From: Lachnospiraceae bacterium Marseille-Q4251
Lineage (GTDB): Bacteria; Bacillota; Clostridia; Lachnospirales; Lachnospiraceae
Direction: 5' to 3'
Length of the DNA: 64,000 bases
Assembly: GCA_018223435.1 (NCBI GenBank)
Contig: JAGTTO010000001.1
Span: forward strand, 186,001 to 250,000
Shown in pieces: positions 61,018-64,000 of the stretch. Position numbers and translations under genes: made by a program. The notes beneath the pieces are model-generated. The model saw only the letters and a list, made by a program, of their open reading frames with translations, did not search any database and was not told the origin of the DNA. The stretch's first letter is position 1, and each line of letters starts with the position of its first letter.

Positions 61018-62862
61018 TCAGCTCTTAGCGGCCGGTTTTGCCCGGAGTTCATCGAGAAAACGGGAAACATCCTGCTTTTTTCCGTACCGTTCCTTGGCGT
61101 AATAGAGATGAAGCCGGTCTTTTGCCCGGGTCATCCCCACATAGAACATCCGCCGCTCCTCCTCAAGATCCGCCTCCAAAGTCGCTTTCCGGTGAGGAAT
61201 CGTTCCCTCATTGATATCCACGATAAAAACAACGGGAAACTCCAGCCCCTTGGAGCTGTGGAGCGTCGTCAACGTCACCGTATCCTCTTCCCTGTTTTTC
61301 TCCCGGTTCTGGCTCTTTAACGTCTCTTTATATTCTTCCATATGCTGAAACCAGTCCTCAAAAGAGTCAAAGCCCTTCGCCGCCTCCTGAAGCTCATTTA
61401 AAACTTCCAAAAGCTCCTCCACCCGGATATGCCGGTACTCGGCGTACTCGGAAAGATATTCCTCATAGCCCACACCGTTTCGGATGTAGTTCACCGCCGC
61501 GTAAGGCTTCAGCCGGCTGATCACCGTGAGATCGCTCTCCAGCTTATCCAGCCTATCCAGCATCCAGTCCTTGTCCTCGTAGGCCCGCCGGAGGGACAGA
61601 AAGGAAATCTCACTGTCCTGAAGCACATCCCGGCTCAGATAGCGCTTGGGGCGGTTCGCAATCTTCAGGAAATCCTGACGTTTCCGGCTGCCCTGGGCCA
61701 TATGGATATAGGTGATGAGATCCTGGGCGATCCAGTGCTCGTAAATATTCGGCAGGCTGTCCCTCATCTGGAAAGGAATGTTGTATTCCATGAATTTTTC
61801 CACCAGAGGCCGGGCCGCCGTGTTCGTCCGGAAAAGCACAGCCATATCCCTTAAGGCCACACCTTTTTTCTGATATTCCCGCACCTTTTCCAGCACAAAG
61901 CCATTCTCCTGCCCCTGGTTCACAAAGCCGTGAATCTCGATAGGCTCTCCTTTTTCCCGGACACCATGGATATCCTTCGGGTACCGGGCATGGTTATTCT
62001 TGATGACCTTCCCCGCCGCCCGGATGATATTTTCCACAGAGCGGTAATTTTCCGCCAGAGTCACAGTCTCCGCCTCCGGGTAATCCTTCTTAAAATTTAG
62101 CATGATCTCCGGCCGGGCTCCCCGGAACCGGTAGATCGACTGGTCGTCATCTCCCACGATAAAAAGGTTGTTCTCCGGAGCCGCCAGAAGCCGGATCGTG
62201 TCATACTGAATCTGGTTGATATCCTGAAATTCGTCAATCAGAATATAGCGGAACCGCTTCTGCCAGCCTGCCAGGATATCCGGCCGCTGGGAAAGAAGCT
62301 CATAGCACATTACCAGCATATCATCAAAATCCAGCAGCCGTTCCTTCTGAAGCTTTTCCTGGTACCCGTTGAAAAATTTCCGGAACAGCTCCTCGGAACA
62401 GTTTTTGGAATAATAGTTTTCCAGAGGGATCCGGTCATTTTTTACCAGACTGATCTCGCCGATGATGCCGGCAAGAAATTCATTTTCATCTTCGATCTCC
62501 AGGTGGTGTTGGGAAAGAAGCTCCCGCAAGAACTGATATTTCTGTTCCTCCCGGATGATATTGGCCGCGCTGAGCCCGTACGCCTGACGAAGAATCCAGA
62601 AAAAAACAGAATGAAAGGTCCCGAAGGTCACCGGACAGGAACATCCGCCCATCAGGACCTGAAACCGCTCTTTCATCTCCAGAGCGGCTGCTTTTGTGAA
62701 AGTGATGACAAGGATCGACATGGAAGAAATCTTTTTCTCCTCAATAAGAAAGCGGGTCCGGGCGGTGATCACTGTCGTTTTCCCCGATCCCGGACCTGCC
62801 AGACAGAGAAGCGGTCCTTTTACATGAGAGACGGCTTTTTTCTGGCTTTCACTTAATGCCAT
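61018..62862 (-). CDS. UvrD/PcrA-like DNA helicase
   Basis: Superfamily 1 3'-5' helicase, probably in repair. The 614-residue product has motif I CLAGPGSGKTTVITARTRFL, motif Ia TFTKAAALEM, motif II LIDEFQDINQIQ, motif III GDDDQSIYRFRGA, motif V VTLTTLHSSKGLEFP and motif VI YVGMTRAKDRLHLYYAK. At 614 residues it is shorter than PcrA (about 720) and lacks the usual C-terminal tail, so it may be a separate subgroup. It lies two bases downstream of gltX. Confidence 0.93.
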   Translation of the reverse strand: MALSESQKKAVSHVKGPLLCLAGPGSGKTTVITARTRFLIEEKKISSMSILVITFTKAAALEMKERFQVLMGGCSCPVTFGTFHSVFFWILRQAYGLSAANIIREEQKYQFLRELLSQHHLEIEDENEFLAGIIGEISLVKNDRIPLENYYSKNCSEELFRKFFNGYQEKLQKERLLDFDDMLVMCYELLSQRPDILAGWQKRFRYILIDEFQDINQIQYDTIRLLAAPENNLFIVGDDDQSIYRFRGARPEIMLNFKKDYPEAETVTLAENYRSVENIIRAAGKVIKNNHARYPKDIHGVREKGEPIEIHGFVNQGQENGFVLEKVREYQKKGVALRDMAVLFRTNTAARPLVEKFMEYNIPFQMRDSLPNIYEHWIAQDLITYIHMAQGSRKRQDFLKIANRPKRYLSRDVLQDSEISFLSLRRAYEDKDWMLDRLDKLESDLTVISRLKPYAAVNYIRNGVGYEEYLSEYAEYRHIRVEELLEVLNELQEAAKGFDSFEDWFQHMEEYKETLKSQNREKNREEDTVTLTTLHSSKGLEFPVVFIVDINEGTIPHRKATLEADLEEERRMFYVGMTRAKDRLHLYYAKERYGKKQDVSRFLDELRAKPAAKS

Positions 62863-62864
62863 AC

Positions 62865-64000
62865 TTATTTACCAAGCTTTTCGATGGCTGCCTGGATTCT
62901 CTTGATGGACTCTTCTTTGCCCAGAACCTCAAGAATCTCTGTTGCGCCGGCCGGTGTCATCTGCTTACCGGAAAGAGCGGTACGGATGGGCCAGAGCACA
63001 TAGCCGTTCTTGTATCCTTTTTCTTTTGCGAAAGCAACCAGAGTCTCATAAAGAGCATCGTTGCTGTAATCCTCCTGGCTCTCAAGAACCGGCAGGATTT
63101 CCTGAAGAACCGTGAGGGAAGACTCCTCGGTGGTCTTCATTTTCTTATGTACATACATGGAACTGTCGTACTCCGGAACAGCCTCAAAGAAATCAACCAG
63201 ATCTTTGATATCCGGGAATACCTCGATACGGGTCTTCACCATCCCGGCAATCTTCTTCAGATCCAGATCGCGGTGAATCGTCTCTTTCAGGATCGGAAGA
63301 GCTCTCTCATAGAATTTATCGAAATCCATGGCTTTGATGTACTCGCCGTTCATCCATTTCAGCTTGTTGATATCGAAAACGGCCGGGGATTTGCTCATAT
63401 GGTGATAATCAAAAGCCTCTACCAGCTCCGAAAGGGAGAAAATTTCGCGGTTATCTGTCGGGCACCAGCCAAGAAGAGCCACATAGTTTACGACAGCCTC
63501 GGTCAGGAAGCCCTGATCGATCAGATCCTCATAGGAAGAATGGCCGCTTCTCTTGGAAAGCTTCTTATGCTCCTCATTGGTAATCAGCGGGCAGTGAACG
63601 TATACCGGCACATCCCAGCCAAATGCCTCGTAAAGAAGGTTGTATTTCGGTGCGGAAGACAGGTACTCATTTCCACGAACCACATGGGTGATACCCATCA
63701 GATGGTCGTCCACAACGTTGGCGAAGTTGTAGGTGGGATAGCCGTCGGATTTGATCAGAATCATATCGTCCAGCTCGGCGTTGGGCACTTCGATCACGCC
63801 ATAAATCTCATCCACGAAACGGGTCGTTCCCTCGGTCGGGGTGTTCTGACGGATAACGAAAGGCTTTCCTGCTGCCAGATTTGCCTCTACCTCTTCCTTG
63901 GAAAGATGCAGACAATGCTTATCGTAAACGATGATCTCTTTTCCGGCAACCTCCTGTTTTAAAGACTCCAGACGCTCTTTGTCGCAGAAGCAGTAGTATG
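62865..64000 (-). CDS. gltX: glutamate--tRNA ligase (partial, C-terminal part)
   Basis: Attaches glutamate to its tRNA. The gene runs off the right edge; about 378 residues are visible. The reading frame continues without a stop from 63815 to 64000, where it reads [19 protein letters not shown], typical of the middle of bacterial GluRS, so the GTG near 63815 is not the real start. The KMSKS-like loop is [16 protein letters not shown], and [20 protein letters not shown] and [18 protein letters not shown] are conserved. The C-terminal anticodon-binding part ends in [11 protein letters not shown]. Whether it also charges tRNA-Gln cannot be told. Confidence 0.95.
   Translation of the reverse strand, partial: YYCFCDKERLESLKQEVAGKEIIVYDKHCLHLSKEEVEANLAAGKPFVIRQNTPTEGTTRFVDEIYGVIEVPNAELDDMILIKSDGYPTYNFANVVDDHLMGITHVVRGNEYLSSAPKYNLLYEAFGWDVPVYVHCPLITNEEHKKLSKRSGHSSYEDLIDQGFLTEAVVNYVALLGWCPTDNREIFSLSELVEAFDYHHMSKSPAVFDINKLKWMNGEYIKAMDFDKFYERALPILKETIHRDLDLKKIAGMVKTRIEVFPDIKDLVDFFEAVPEYDSSMYVHKKMKTTEESSLTVLQEILPVLESQEDYSNDALYETLVAFAKEKGYKNGYVLWPIRTALSGKQMTPAGATEILEVLGKEESIKRIQAAIEKLGK

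Noticed and set aside
63813..63815. GTG as start of gltX
   Set aside because: The frame continues upstream to the window edge with conserved GluRS sequence, so the gene is simply truncated by the window.

Overview
The window looks like a chromosomal core segment of an anaerobic Firmicute of the Lachnospiraceae/Clostridia type. The reasons are the gene neighbourhoods (pta-ackA-yceD-rpmF, acpP-plsX near rnc-smc-ftsY, tmcAL beside pta, UPF0210 with its ACT-domain partner), strong AGGAGG Shine-Dalgarno sites, consensus sigma-A promoters with 17-base spacers, a tRNA without an encoded CCA, and a DNA polymerase I whose proofreading domain has lost its acidic motif. Genus cannot be fixed from this sequence. 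No rRNA genes, CRISPR arrays, phage or transposase genes were seen. Most genes lie on the minus strand.

Layout. 1-7140 (minus): partial ilvA, ftsY, smc, rnc, then acpP-plsX with its own promoter and terminator. 7303-7545 (plus): an isolated small unknown gene. 7654-17456 (minus): a long probable operon of a D,D-carboxypeptidase, PlsY, a glycolipid-type glucosyltransferase, a Sel1-repeat protein, three peptidases (M24, M3, M28) and a GNAT acetyltransferase. 17524-21530 (minus): a PHP phosphatase, rpmF, yceD, ackA and pta. 21746-23020 (plus): tmcAL. 23017-29569 (minus): UPF0210/ACT pair, an inverted-repeat element, then walJ-like, coaE, polA and a zinc-finger anti-sigma-like membrane protein. 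29735: tRNA-Leu(CAA). 29936-41083 (minus): trkH-trkA, then NlpC/P60 cell-wall protein, lysA, LTA-synthase-like enzyme, pyruvate kinase, a rhomboid-like protein and CorA.

41292-42395 (plus): aroC. 42440-43510 (minus): a beta-propeller lactonase. 43755-48997 (plus): a polyamine uptake operon (XRE-cupin regulator, potA-potB-potC-potD) with a pseudouridine synthase joined to its end. 49004-54657 (minus): UPF0303 protein, a heterodimeric ABC exporter and dipeptidase PepV. 54877-55356 (plus): luxS behind a 103-base near-perfect hairpin. 55419-60415 (minus): DUF5662, a GH13-like protein, an ABC-F ATPase and exonuclease III. 60574-60945 (plus): DUF1292 protein. 61018-64000 (minus): UvrD-like helicase and partial gltX.

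Functional themes are envelope lipid and glycopolymer synthesis (PlsX, PlsY, ACP, glucosyltransferase, LTA-synthase-like enzyme), peptide use (M28, M3, M24, PepV), acetate fermentation (Pta, AckA, Pyk), ion and polyamine transport, and genome maintenance. The points most worth a second look are an NlpC/P60 domain whose catalytic Cys is Ser, a GH13 protein lacking its nucleophile and general acid, a rhomboid-like protein without catalytic residues, two intergenic inverted-repeat elements that share a covarying hairpin core (one forms the predicted luxS leader), and a phased set of half-sites downstream of the pot promoter.
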